Below are positions 31,508-42,968 of a stretch of 64,000 nt of DNA, in pieces. Both the position numbers and the translations under genes were made by a program. Positions within the stretch are counted from its first letter, which is position 1; every line of letters starts with the position of its first letter. The notes under the pieces were generated by a model that was not told the DNA's origin, did not search any database, and worked only from the letters and a program-made list of their open reading frames with translations. This stretch comes from Lasiosphaeria ovina (lineage: Eukaryota; Ascomycota; Sordariomycetes; Sordariales; Lasiosphaeriaceae): assembly GCA_033439765.1 (NCBI GenBank), contig JAULSN010000001.1, positions 7,688,001-7,752,000 on the forward strand, in the 5' to 3' direction.

Positions 31508-34297
31508 TCAATGCTCCTCCGCATAAGTGGGCCCCACCTCGTCCAGGTGTTTCTCGTCAGCCTTGACTTTCTCTTCCACGACTGATTCGCCCGCCATGTT
31601 GGTCGCCAATGTCTTGCTCTCTTCTTCAGCAGCCGGCGGCGCTCCGAGCTCTTCCGTCTGAGACTCAGCCGTCTTGTTCTCATCATCATACTCTTGTTCT
31701 TCATCTCCCGCACCGGTCGGAACAGGGGCGCTACTTGAGATGTCTGGTTTTTGCGCCTCACCCTTCGCCTCCTCGTCCTTTGCTCTGTCGAGTCCGAGGG
31801 CGCTCTTGTCGCCGACGCTTAACACGCCCTCGTCAGGATCGACCTCAAAGAGGGTGTGCGCTGACGCTATGACAAGCTTGAACGGCTCGTCTGCTTTGAG
31901 CGCGGCGGCGGGAGCAGGGCTGACGCTCGCCACAGGCGCTCTCCTCTGAGGACCTCTGGCACGGCCCTTGCGCGCATCGCTCAGGGGGGCCTTCTCTTTT
32001 TCTTCAACTGGCTCCTCTACCGGCGCGGGCTCTTCTTTCTTCGGGGCCTGGGGGCCCAACCGCAGCCGGTTATTGAGATCGCTCATAAAGCCGGCCTGCA
32101 GCGCAGCAATCTTGGAGCCCACGGGGCGGACAGGAACGGCCGGTTTCGCACGCGGAGGCGCGGCAGCCTCGGCGGGTTCCAGACCGCCCGAAGTGGGGCC
32201 GGCCTTGGCAGGGCGATTTGGAATGTGGGGTTTCGGACGGGCCGGAATCGCCGGTTTACTCTCATCGCCCGACGCCTTGGGCCGCTCGGGAATTGCGGGC
32301 TTCTCGGAACCCTCGGGCGATTTGGGTTGAGGCCGGACCGGAATCTCCGGTTTGGACTCCACGGGCGACCTGGACTCTACGGGCGACTTGGACTCAACAG
32401 GCGACTGCTCATTGTCTTGCTGCGGAGTCGACACGGTCGTCTCCAACTTCAGGCTGTCGGGTGTGTCTTCCCATACGTCACGGCTAGGGAACCTCTGACC
32501 AAGCAGGGGACGGCCCGCCGTCTCGGTTGCGAGGTGCGCCTGATGTTGCACCCAGATAGGTTTTTGCTTGCCGCGCATTGGCAGGAACGCCTCCGGCCCA
32601 TGCTCACGCGTCTCTTTCTCAGCCAACTCCTCCTGGTGACGCGCAAATGCCTGGGCAGGTGTCTCGCCGTCTCGTGGCGGCGGGGCGATTTGCTCCTTCG
32701 GCTTTTCCTGCTCGTCGTACAAATCAGGCGTCGACACCTCTGCAGTATAGTGCACGCTACTGGGCGCATCCTCCCAGATGTCAGCGCTAGGAAACCGTTG
32801 CTTCTTGGACTTCTTCTCTTCCACCTCGGGTTTCTTCGTCTTTTCTTTCTCGTCCTCGGCAAATAGCGGTTCGTACTCTTCTACGTCTTCCAGAGGAGTC
32901 GAGCGAACTTCGAACGGCGACTCCTTGTACAAGCTTGCGGGCCTGCTCGTGGGGCGGCTTGTAGATTCCTGAATCTCGTAGCCGCTTCCGCGACGTTCTG
33001 TTGGCTCGACTGCCGGCTGGTGGTCATACGGCCCAGGATCCTTGGCCAGCTCATCCTCGGCAAGGATAGGAGCGCTGTATTGACGTCCCTCCTCGTCCAC
33101 TTCAGACGATTCGCCCTCGCTGAACATGACCGACTTCCGGCGATTAGGCTCATCGACATGAATCACGTTTCCAGTCTCGGACGCGCGGCGGGATTCCTTG
33201 TCTGAGCCAGCAAGAGAAGAAGGCTTGCGCGGAGATTTAGCCTCGCTGGGGCCGGGTGATGCGACACGCGAGGCAGACTCAATGACTTGCCAACCGACTT
33301 GATCACTGGGGGTGCCTGCGTAATCCTTAACAGCGAGACCTGAGCCGCGGCTTGCGGTGTCCCTAACAATCTTGTTCAGGTCGTCTCTGCTCATGGAAAA
33401 GTCGTAAGGCCGGTCATGATGATGCGGCGTGTGTTCCTTCATCAGGAGATCGGGGTGCTTCTCAAAGTAGGCCTTCTCAAGCTTGTCTTGGGCCACGACA
33501 CCATGGCCGTGAAGACCGTAGCTTCCGGGGGGCAAGGCTCCACCACGGGCCGATAGCTTGCGACTGTGGTGCTTCGTCTTGATTCCTTCAGCAGCGGCAG
33601 AACCGGGCGCAGGGGAAGGAGCCTGGACGTCACCAGCGTTCGGATACATGGGAACCTGCTGGCCAATCTCGGGGATGCCCTGCTCATCATCTGTATAGTC
33701 TGTCGTCGACAGTTGGCTGGCAGTGCTAGCCTTCTTCTTGAGGCTGCGGTTGGAGGGCAATGCCGGGGCCGAATCTTCAACGCTGCTCGGCCTTCCAATG
33801 CCAAACGAGGCAGCCCGGTCACTGTCGGTGCGGGTGACAGCCATAACGCGCTGCTTCGCGCTCGAGGCAGGCAACGAGGGTTTCGGAGCGTGGAGCTTGA
33901 CGTCATTTCCGACGGTCCGCAGCTGCTCGGGGCTGCTGGCCTGCTCGCGGGCGCTCGTATTCAACTCGTCGGCCAGCCCGGCATATTCCATGCCCTCCTC
34001 ACCAACTGAGGGCAGATCTAGGGGTATGGCGCGATCGGAGTGGTTTCCATTGTGGCCGTTGCCATTTCCATTGCCGTTGCTCGAGCCGAAGCGGAGCCCA
34101 GTGGCAGGCGAGGACTTAGACCCAAGGGGGCTCTCATTCAAGGGAGAGGGCGCAAAGCGGCTGGGGTTCGGGCTCACAGAACGCTCGAGGTGGCGGTTAA
34201 TGGGCCGCGGGGGGATCAAAGGCATGTTTGCTTTCTCCTGACTTCTCGAGGGCCTGGGTGGTATGGCTGGAGGCTGGTGGGCTGTTGTGGCCGACAT
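31508..34297 (-). CDS. AIM21: Actin-patch regulator Aim21
   Basis: 929-aa, single coding exon; the start is the first in-frame ATG (MSATTAHQPPAIPPRP). Aim21 proteins are long, disordered and proline-rich; in yeast Aim21 with Tda2 regulates barbed-end actin assembly at endocytic patches (the name comes from altered mitochondrial inheritance). Seen here: SH3-binding PxxP motifs (AIPPRPSRSQ, LIPPRPINRH, and a run of IPVRP/IPERP/IPARP/IPNRP near residues 650-730), an NGNGNGNGHNGN stretch, and two copies of a motif reading RFPSxDxWEDxPxS..VSTP at about 498 and 601. A block SPVESKSPVESRSPVES precedes the proline-rich part. The C-terminal part has basic RKGRARGPQRRAP and DEPFKLVIASAHTLFEVDPDEGVLSVG. 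A 5'UTR intron upstream is likely. Confidence 0.85.
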   Translation of the reverse strand: MSATTAHQPPAIPPRPSRSQEKANMPLIPPRPINRHLERSVSPNPSRFAPSPLNESPLGSKSSPATGLRFGSSNGNGNGNGHNGNHSDRAIPLDLPSVGEEGMEYAGLADELNTSAREQASSPEQLRTVGNDVKLHAPKPSLPASSAKQRVMAVTRTDSDRAASFGIGRPSSVEDSAPALPSNRSLKKKASTASQLSTTDYTDDEQGIPEIGQQVPMYPNAGDVQAPSPAPGSAAAEGIKTKHHSRKLSARGGALPPGSYGLHGHGVVAQDKLEKAYFEKHPDLLMKEHTPHHHDRPYDFSMSRDDLNKIVRDTASRGSGLAVKDYAGTPSDQVGWQVIESASRVASPGPSEAKSPRKPSSLAGSDKESRRASETGNVIHVDEPNRRKSVMFSEGESSEVDEEGRQYSAPILAEDELAKDPGPYDHQPAVEPTERRGSGYEIQESTSRPTSRPASLYKESPFEVRSTPLEDVEEYEPLFAEDEKEKTKKPEVEEKKSKKQRFPSADIWEDAPSSVHYTAEVSTPDLYDEQEKPKEQIAPPPRDGETPAQAFARHQEELAEKETREHGPEAFLPMRGKQKPIWVQHQAHLATETAGRPLLGQRFPSRDVWEDTPDSLKLETTVSTPQQDNEQSPVESKSPVESRSPVESKPEIPVRPQPKSPEGSEKPAIPERPKASGDESKPAIPARPKPHIPNRPAKAGPTSGGLEPAEAAAPPRAKPAVPVRPVGSKIAALQAGFMSDLNNRLRLGPQAPKKEEPAPVEEPVEEKEKAPLSDARKGRARGPQRRAPVASVSPAPAAALKADEPFKLVIASAHTLFEVDPDEGVLSVGDKSALGLDRAKDEEAKGEAQKPDISSSAPVPTGAGDEEQEYDDENKTAESQTEELGAPPAAEEESKTLATNMAGESVVEEKVKADEKHLDEVGPTYAEEH

Positions 34298-37200
34298 GAT
34301 GGCGGGAGGAAGAAGGGAAACCAAAAAGGGCGGGAGGTCGGGATTTGATATCGAGCCTCACTTCGCGGCGAAGGAAGGCGGAGGATGGCAGGGCGAGTGT
34401 AACAAGGGAGGCAGTCGAAGTCGGGTGTTCGCGGAAACAGCCGTGTAAGTGCTGGCTGAGACTAAACCAAGTCTGTTTGGCGAGATGCGCCTCGGGATTA
34501 GTTAGCACGATAGGAACAATCGGTAAGCAACAAGAGAGATAAACGAGGTCGAAGCAAGATGCAAGATAAGTGGTGGTGGCCCCGAGCGGCAGCAGGTCAT
34601 GGTCACAGACAAGGGCAAGGGGGCGGTGGTGGGGTCTCAAGAGGTAGCTCCGTTGGGGAACGGTAGCTCGCCCGCGTCCTGAACCATCCGATCGGTGAAG
34701 CTTCCCTCGCAGCAATCTCGAATCTTGATGTATGTGCATTACATTCGCTTGCGACAAAGCGCATCCACCGCCCCTGCGCGTTACATGAGGACTCGACCGG
34801 GGCAGCCTTGTGCCAGCAGATAACGAGTCACCGCCAAACCAGGCCCATCGGTCGCCCGATAAGCCGTGTCAGACAGGCGGAGCGATACCGGTGATAGAGA
34901 AAGGTGGAAAGGGTTGCTTGCCGTCGCCAGCAACCCAATTTGCAGAGGCAGGCAAGACAAGCTGCTGCTCGCGCGGGCTGGCTCGGGCAGGCAAGGTAGC
35001 TAAGGTAGTGGAGGTGCATGGCCGTGCAATGTATGGATATTTTGGGCTGGAATGTGCGCCTCCGCGTGCAGAGCTGGGGCGCTACGGATGCAGCATGTCT
35101 CCATCACGGGAGGAGAGCTGCGCGACGCCCCTCGCTGTCCTCGCTCGCCTTTGCATCTCTGCACTTGCCTCGTCGTTGCGAGCGATGCAGTGGTGCCATG
35201 CCAGCAGCAGCGAGGAAACAACCGGGACGGGCAGCGGCAGTGTGTAAGGTGTCAATGAGGCCGCCCAGCAGCGAATGGCTACGCTGCGGGCGCCTCCCCA
35301 ACACCCAGCAAAACTTGTACAACGGACAGTGAAGGGAATAGGTGGTGTGCGTAAAGTGTGTAATGGCCAAGGTAGGCTCCGTCTTCATCTAACTCGTGGA
35401 AGAAAGGTCTAGAGAGCTGGAAGATGGTGGGGAGCTGCTGCTGGAGCTTTCGCGTGCCCTCCCATTGGCACACGCATGAGCTTGACAAACATACCTGGCG
35501 GATGGGCTGCTGGTGGATGGATGAAGATGGGCGGAAAAAAGACGCGGCAAGAGGATCAAGTGCGAGATGGGTCGGGGGCGGTTGGCGATGACTCGACGAG
35601 AAAAAGGAAATCAGGAAACAAGTCCTCGGATTCAATTGAGACTCAAATCATCAGGATGCTGGAGTTGTTGGCATAATAAACCCAGTCTCGGAGTCGAAGA
35701 TGAAACTTGATGTGGACGAGTTTGGGCGGCGGCGTGCAGCCACTTATATCGCTGCGCCCTGTCGTCAAGGTCCTCTGGCTTCGTCATTACCTAGCGACAA
35801 ATCCGGCCGCCAGGGCTGCCCGTGGAGTGGCTAGGTAGGTAGGTGGCCTGGCTGCACCGTAATGAACCGCCTCGACTATGCTCGAATTTACTAGGCCCTA
35901 GTACAATAAGGTACTGGAGTACGAAGTTACATACAGTACGGGCAGTCGCAACTTCACTAAACCGTACCTACGGTTCTAGGAAAACATCCAACAACGACAT
36001 AGGTCAACAGGGATCTTGTTGTCTGTTCCCGCCTCATCAGGTTAGGATGCCATTCCAAGTGATCCAGTGACTCTGCAAAACGTGGAACCCAAACTGCTTG
36101 AAGGGCGACAATCCCTTGTAGGAGTTGCCAATGCGATTTATTTGCGCTGATGTACCTTCTGGATGTACAACACATGTACCCGGGCTCGGCTGCTTTATTT
36201 AAGCATCGAAACGCGCACAGTGCCTTTCTGACTCCTTTCAACTCTCCCGAGCCTTGGGATGTTGGGGGCGTCGAAGTTTCTACTCAGTGCCTAGGTAGGT
36301 TCTAAGGCTGGCTTTATTGGCCACGGGGCGGTGCAAACACACAATTCCATCTTGCAAGCCTCTTCGAGACTTCCTTCACCTCGCCGTGCCAAGGCCTTCG
36401 ATACCCACCCTGGTACTCCGTACCTTTACGTTCTTTACGCGAAAACATCGCGGCTCGAAGACCCTGGTGCCTTCGGCTTCGAAATCACACCATATAAACA
36501 ACCTAACCTAGGCTTCCGGGTTACGTATTTTCAGAGAGGAATTGGTCCACAGCTCGAGTCGTTTCTGAATTAGCGGACAGGTCCCGACTACCTTGGAGCT
36601 ACTTCCGCATGAGGTGGTGGCCCCCTGGACCTGATCCGCGTCATCAGGTTTACCCCACCATTTCCCCACCAGCCAAGCTTGATGACAGGGCGGGCGTTCT
36701 GGATTCGAGGAACGAAGGAGGGGACACTCGAAAACTTTGCCATGGTGCACCATCACGAAAGAACCGTGCGGTTGCAGAGAGCCGGCCGACCCTACTGCTC
36801 CGTACTCTAGGCCTACTTTCCTGGTAGCGTAGACTATTAGCAAATCGATGTGGCCCCTTTTCATATCGACCGACGACTGTCGACCCAAGGATCTGACCGC
36901 CTCGGCCGCGACCAAAGCGGGCCGTCGAAGGCTGAAGCTCTCTTCTTGCTTCCCATGCTCTGGAGTTGGGACGACGGCGGGGCTTTTCGATCCTTTTAGC
37001 TCACGGCCGGGGTCGCCGGATCGAGAACTTAGTGAACGGTTTTAATTTGCTTCTTGAGCAGTTGTCAGTGGCTTGAACGCCCCCTCGAGTCCTCAGGCTC
37101 CCAGTGAGGTACGACTTCCGGTCCACGTGTTTCGCTTGGGGGTCACCTTCCAAGAAATGGTACGGTGTGCCCTTTCTGTGTGCGCATACTGTATGTACTG

Positions 37201-40200
37201 TTACTCGGTGATCCGTACCTGACGAGTCTCGTTGTCCACGACTGCGGCTAGCCTGGTCGAATGTTTCTCCAGCTTCTGACCAGGCCGTCTTCTGCAGGTA
37301 ATCCGTCTTGCCATGCATCCGAGAGCAATTTTCACAACCACCAGTCCAATCGCGGCGAGCCCCACCCAGTGCCTAATTCCCCGGTGACCGCTTTTCTCTC
37401 TGCAGAATGGAGGATGCGACGCGATGCTCCGTCGGGAGCCTTGAGAAGCCGGTGGTGTGTGGTTGGCGGGAACATGTCGAGCCTCGGGCACCTACCCACG
37501 GTACATGGCAGTGACGAGGACAACCTTTCCTAGCCGCGATTAGCTCGTCGATTGCTTACTGCGGAACCAGAGTCCCTCCAACCCTGCGGGGTGAAGGGTT
37601 TTGATTTTCGAGCGGCCGCGAGAGCCTTTCGTTTTCATCGTTGACCAAGGATTCAAAGTGACGCCTCTATATCTTATTTATATTTTATCTCGTTTTACTG
37701 GCCTACTCTTGCCTCACAGCACTTTAGGAAATGCCTCAGCGTTAGACAAGATATGACGCAATCCGCCATTGCTTTAATCCCACTGGTCTCTTTTTCCTCA
37801 GTGGCAACTCAATTAGCAAAGAGAAACTGGCCACGGTCTACGACAATGATGCTCGCACTGGCTAGTGGTGTAAGTCGAGGGGAGCATGGATCTGCCCACT
37901 GTGGAGAAGTCGTTTTGATGGGGGATCTCGATGTCTTGCACTTGCCTGCAGAATATAATGTCACCCTTGCCCGGCCAGCCTTCACCCCTGCGGTTGAATT
38001 GAAAGGGAAACTGAAAAGGGCAACGGAAAGCCAACCACAACCACAGAACCCGCCGCAAGCCCGCTAGCCACGGAAAGGAAGCCCGAAAAGCTCAGCTTCA
38101 AGACCGGTGCGTTCGCACAAGAGGCGGTCATGTGCTCCCCTACATACATACCTCTACCCTCGTTACCACCTGGAGCAGATCACGGGGCATTTGTTGTTTT
38201 TCTGCACCACCGCCCTCCACATCTGCCAAGACCCCCTTTTCCACATCCAGACACTGTTTTGCGGGGAGCCCGTTGGGCCCTGGTCGGGCTCCCTGTTCTG
38301 CATGTACCTTTCACGAACATCACCGCATTACACGGTAGGTTTGCCGTATATCGACAGCGACAGAGCATCAACCGCACTGTATCTTCTGCACCGAGGTGCA
38401 ACAGTGCTGGGTGCAGGTTGTCGACAACACAGAGACTAGGTGGTCTAGATTCGATTTGGTTCATCGTCCGCAAGTGCCGTCTCCGAGCCCTTCCCAATGA
38501 CACAGATAGAGGAAGTCCATTGTCGGTACACAGTGTTTGCTAACCCTTTTTCCAACCCGCGCATCATTTCCATCATCATGGAGCCCTTTCCTTCTGTCCC
38601 ATTTGTCTGCGGAGCAAATGAATGGCCTGACGTGAAGGCCAATGCCAAACCACTCACTCATGATGTTTCCTCTCGAATGACGCTCGCTGCTCGACTCAGA
38701 GTCTCCAGATCCGGGAAGCCAAACTGGTACCAAAGTTCATGCTACAGATCTATTTTTGCCTTTTGAATCCCCTTCTTTCTTGGTGGGGCCCTTCTCTGTA
38801 TTTAGGACATGGAGCACCCCTGGAGCTATACGAAGCTATCCAAGACGCTCTCCAGCAAGCTCGGGTGGCCGGTGACTTCCTTTTTGAGTTGAGATATGAA
38901 GTTGAAAGTGACCCGTAGTTAAGTTAGTTGCCATATACTGCCTGTAGCCTCTGTTTTCAAAACTACAGTACCCCCACCGAGCAATTAATTCCAGTGATAT
39001 GGGGGGTTTTCTCTCTAAAAGTGGCTTGAGTGATTTATTTGTGCTCTGCAAGGAACAGGGTATCAAACGCCTCACATGGCTGAATGGTCCAGCGGATTTC
39101 ACCCTGCATCGAGATCAACGTAGGGTCAGCAGCTTGTCTTTCCGGGCGGGAACCCGGGACGTGGTAGTGCTGAACAAACCAACCCTCATGCAAACGGATA
39201 CTTTGCAACCAAAGACATAGAATTGAGACATGGGACAGGTCTCGAAATGCATTAATATCGGCCAAAATATACAACACATATTGTTCATGAAAGCAAGATT
39301 GCGGCAACATCGCGGCTCTTGTTTGTCAGAAAGCTCCCTACAGCTCCTAGCAACTTGTAAATTCTAGGAGATTTTCCCGACTTATACACTCTCCCTTCTC
39401 GTCTTTCATCCTTCACTCACACCTCTCTGTTTCCTTTCCTCGACCAACCCCAACTTTCAAAATCTCGCACCATCATCACCACCTTGTCTAATTCATATGG
39501 CCGGCAGTTGTCAATCCATCCTTCACTGTCCCGTTCCAATCCACAACTGCCCTGTATACAATCGTGAGAGAAAATAAACGAGGTGACCAGGAAAGTGGCT
39601 CTTGTAATGAGTGACCGATCCTAGATATGTTCCACATGACGAGCATATCATTACCTACCTACACGTTCATTACTATATCCCTATACTATACACCGTGTTT
39701 TGGCCGGGACCGTCGTCAGAGATATTCAATAGTACCTATGCAGTCCAGACTTCAACATGGCAAAGTCACCTCCACCCATCAACCCACACTAACAAAAGGC
39801 CAACGGTCACCCCTCGAAACAACATACACGACAGAAAACGCAAAGGGAGTCACAAGACTAGAACTGAACACGACAGGGTCAACATTGGTTTAGAGAGGCG
39901 CAGAGGGACGATAGCAATTCCCGTACTACTCTGGCACCCAGGGCAACTACCAAGCAGTCGCCCAATGGCGGAGTAAGGCGAACACAAGCAGCTAGACCGA
40001 AACCTACACCCAGCCCTACACAAGGTACGGTACCTAGGCAGCTGCTACACACGGGGTGGCGAAGCGCAAGAAAGCGAAAACAAAATAAGAAGAATATACT
40101 ATTGAAGACAACGCCTTGAACCCCGCCAGTCCCTAAAAGAAATTTGACCCCGTTTCCATTCCTTTTGACCCCAAGAATAATAGGAAAACTGAAGACCGAA

Positions 40201-40646
40201 AAAAAGAAAAAAAAACATGCGGGTTTTGAGCTGCGAGTTTCGTGGTCTCTCTCTCTCTCTCTCCGCCATGGTGTCTGTCCCACGCACAACCTTTACCCAG
40301 TGATATCCGTGTCAACATCCTCCTCAAAAACACGAAAGGGGAACATCCTTGACAAAAGCGACAGAAAAAGATGCCCATTCTCTTCGTCCACCTCCCTGCC
40401 TCGTCCACCACCTCATTTGAATGACATGTGCGGGCCAACTCCTCCCCACCCCTGAACTGGCTCTCTCTTCAACAACCACATCTGCCTCCACCCACTTTGC
40501 TCCAAGGCCGGTCAACAGCAAGGTGAACACCTCCGACACTCCAAACATGCGCCTTGCGTGCATGTCCAAAATCGTAGCTTGGACAGCTCATCTCTCCACC
40601 GCCACCTCTCTTTGACCAAACCAACAAAATCCCCTTACAGGCTCGC
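34298..40646. other. 6.3 kb interval without a supported gene
   Basis: The right end is the TVP18 3'UTR; the left 1.2-1.4 kb looks like a spliced AIM21 leader (intron 34473-35494). Between about 35700 and 39350 the base composition drops, stops are frequent in all frames, and both strands give only frames of about 60-140 codons with no family resemblance. TAGGTA-type motifs occur at about 35829-35846, 36287-36301 and 39650-39662. A pyrimidine-rich, CA-rich stretch ending in an ATG at 39499 resembles a + strand leader. A (CT)n run sits at 40246-40262. This may be decayed sequence or contain non-coding transcripts; I could not recognise a transposon. Confidence 0.55.
34473..35494 (-). other. 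Probable 5'UTR intron of AIM21
   Basis: Reading the minus strand upstream of the AIM21 ATG, there is a strong donor (CCGCCAG then GTATGT, first intron base 35494). A near-perfect branch and acceptor follow (GCTAACTAA, then AAACAG, last intron base 34473), leaving about 175 nt of leader before the ATG. The sequence before the donor is pyrimidine-rich (CATCTTCATCCATCC) like a transcription start region. Length would be 1,022 nt, long for this genome, so shorter alternatives inside it cannot be excluded. Confidence 0.45.
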
Positions 40647-41678
40647 TCATACAATCATCTGTGCCACGCCCGCTCCGCCGAGGGTCTTGCTCCCGACAAA
40701 AGCCTGGCCCTTGACGGCGGCCAGCGTGTAGCACAGGGCTGTGAAGGTGAGGGTGACGGCGGCAGCGATGAGGCTGGTGGCGTTGCGGATGATGGACAGC
40801 CACTGGACGAGGGCCATGATTCCGTAGGCTGCGGCGCGCATGTAGTTGGTCGAGATGCGGCGAACGGCCGCGTCGAAGCCAGACGACGTCGGGCAGATGC
40901 GCATGAGCAGTGGTACCTCGATGAAGAGAATGAGGAAGGATGATGCGCTGAGCAGGTCGAGGGGAGGGAAGTCATTAGTTTCCTGTTTCTCTTGTCACGT
41001 CGAAAGGGAAGAAAAAGAGAGGGCGGTGACCCTTCCCAGGGATGGAACAGTCGCCACGTTACGACAACCAGAAGAAAGAAAAGAACACCACGACGAGAGG
41101 CGCGGACAGGGACTGGGAGAGGGGGCGGGGGAAGAATCTCGTGAGGAGAACCTCGTGAGGAGCAACTTACAGGCAGATGGCCGCAAAGGGGATGATCAAG
41201 AGATCAAGTGTGATGATGTTGGCCAGGCCGACGGCGAAGCACAAGATCATGGACAAGACGCCGAGCCTACATCAAACGCCAAGACGATATCGTTAGCTCA
41301 TTATATTCCACGCTACAAAACAAGACCGTATCTCTAGGGGAGGTCCCCCGTTCGTCATTCGCCCTAGGTGTCGTCGTCGCAACTCGACCAAGGGAGGAAG
41401 CAGCACCGCAGTGGTGATGTCGTCATTGGAGTCCTCGTTGCGCAGGGGAGCGCTGGCGGGAAGGAACGAAGAGAGAGAAGGAAGAAGGGCATGTAGCGAC
41501 AGCCTTGCTCACCATTGTGCGTAGATGCCTGTGTTTGTTCAATTGCCTCGGTCAGTAAATCGCAAAGCTGTCGGCCTGGCCGCCCGGGGACCCGGGGCCG
41601 GGTCTCGGGGGACAGATGCAGGGGGGGCAAGAGCAACGTACTGAAGTTGCGCGTCTCGAATTCCTCTTTCAGCGTCAT
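40647..41678 (-). CDS. TVP18: Golgi membrane protein Tvp18
   Basis: 149-aa tetraspanning protein of late Golgi (Tlg2-containing) vesicles, possibly acting in membrane traffic. Exons (minus): 41678-41642 (37 nt), 41528-41513 (16 nt), 41266-41171 (96 nt), 40947-40647 (301 nt); introns are 113, 246 and 223 nt. The exon joins recreate the family N-terminus MTLKEEFETRNFS-IYAQW-LGVLSMILCF. Four hydrophobic segments are visible at about 18-37, 39-61, 85-104 and 108-128, with the conserved loop MRICPTSSGFDAAVRR between the second and third. The 16-nt second exon is supported by GT/AG borders and by the conserved IYAQW it encodes. The length matches the family (about 150 aa). Function is known only from localisation in yeast. 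Confidence 0.9.
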
Positions 41679-42968
41679 CTTGACAGAGTGTGTATGTCGG
41701 CCGGACAGAGAGCAGCTGGGGTCTCCGCCGTGAGGTATCGGTGACCGGGTCTATGGGCGAGGTATCGTGCGAGGGTCCCGCAACGGACTGGACAGGCGAT
41801 GTTATATTCAGCGGGCTATTCTAGCACACCCCCGGCTGATGAAAGCCTTTGTTCTTTGCCGGCCGTGCCGCGGCAATTTCGAAGACGGGACGAGGGATGC
41901 GTGTTGCTGGGTCGGGCACTGCGCAGTAATTCCCAAGTACCAGATCGGTGGTCCCGGGCAATGATCTCGGCGACGGAGGCAGTGGGCTGCGTTGGCGGAA
42001 GTGTCGGAAATACCAATGCTGGAGCTGGCTTGTTGAGAGAGGCATGAAGCTTTGGGCAAAGGACTGCGATGGTGAGCAAGGTGAGCTGTCGTAGCTGCTT
42101 AGCACCCAGTCGAACTAACAGCCACCTTACAGGGCAGGGCACCTGCTGGCAACGAATGCCAAGAAGTCAAAAGGTGTCTTTTCGCACTGGCAGGCGGACA
42201 GAAAGTCCAGTGGGTGGCTGTGCTAAAACAACCCGAGACCCGGTGATTGGTCCCTGTGTCTCCCTTGGCACCTGGCAGGCGAGCAGGGGTCTGACGTTTG
42301 GGCATGCGGCGCTGGGTCTCTGATTCTTTCTGGAACTTCCGAAACAGCTCCCCAGACACGAATGCCAGCGCTCGGATCCATATCGATACGTACAGTACTC
42401 AAAGCTCATTTATAGAGAATTCAAGATCTGGGCGAACGCGCGTAACCCGTGGGGTGTTTCCTCATTTTTGTTACACAGCGAACAAGCTTTGGGCTTGCAT
42501 TTGTTGACCCAGTAGGTGCCCAAGCAGGCAGCGACATCTGTCATCCGGCGCCGCGTTTGCTGACGTATCGAGTTTCATAGATTACGCGGCAACACATTTG
42601 ACAGAGGCTTGCGTCGGGCGGAGCCGGGTCGGCGAAAGTGAGCCGTATAAGTCTAGCGGATATAAACCTGTCTTGTCTTGTAAAAATCACATATCCACAG
42701 CCAACACCTATGTGTCGGGGTCTACTGCGGCAGTTACCAAGCCAAGGTGTATTTGTTGCTCTTTGGGTTATACTTCAGATATTTTAACCCAACTTGTTGA
42801 CCGGCCCACCGACCTACATCCAGCATCTTCTCCGAGAACAAGGCGCAAGGGAAAACGAACGACGGAGGCGCGAATAACATCCTTAACACCCTGCTCGGGC
42901 TGGCAAAGAGCTGCGCAACCCGCCAAATACGGCGGCCTCCCATCGCACACCACCAACTTCACTGAACC
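41679..42968. other. Intergenic: TVP18 promoter and NTF2 3'UTR
   Basis: 1.29 kb between the TVP18 start and the NTF2 stop. Small frames on both strands (up to about 124 codons) overlap one another and show no recognisable family. No repeat or RNA gene was identified. Confidence 0.6.
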
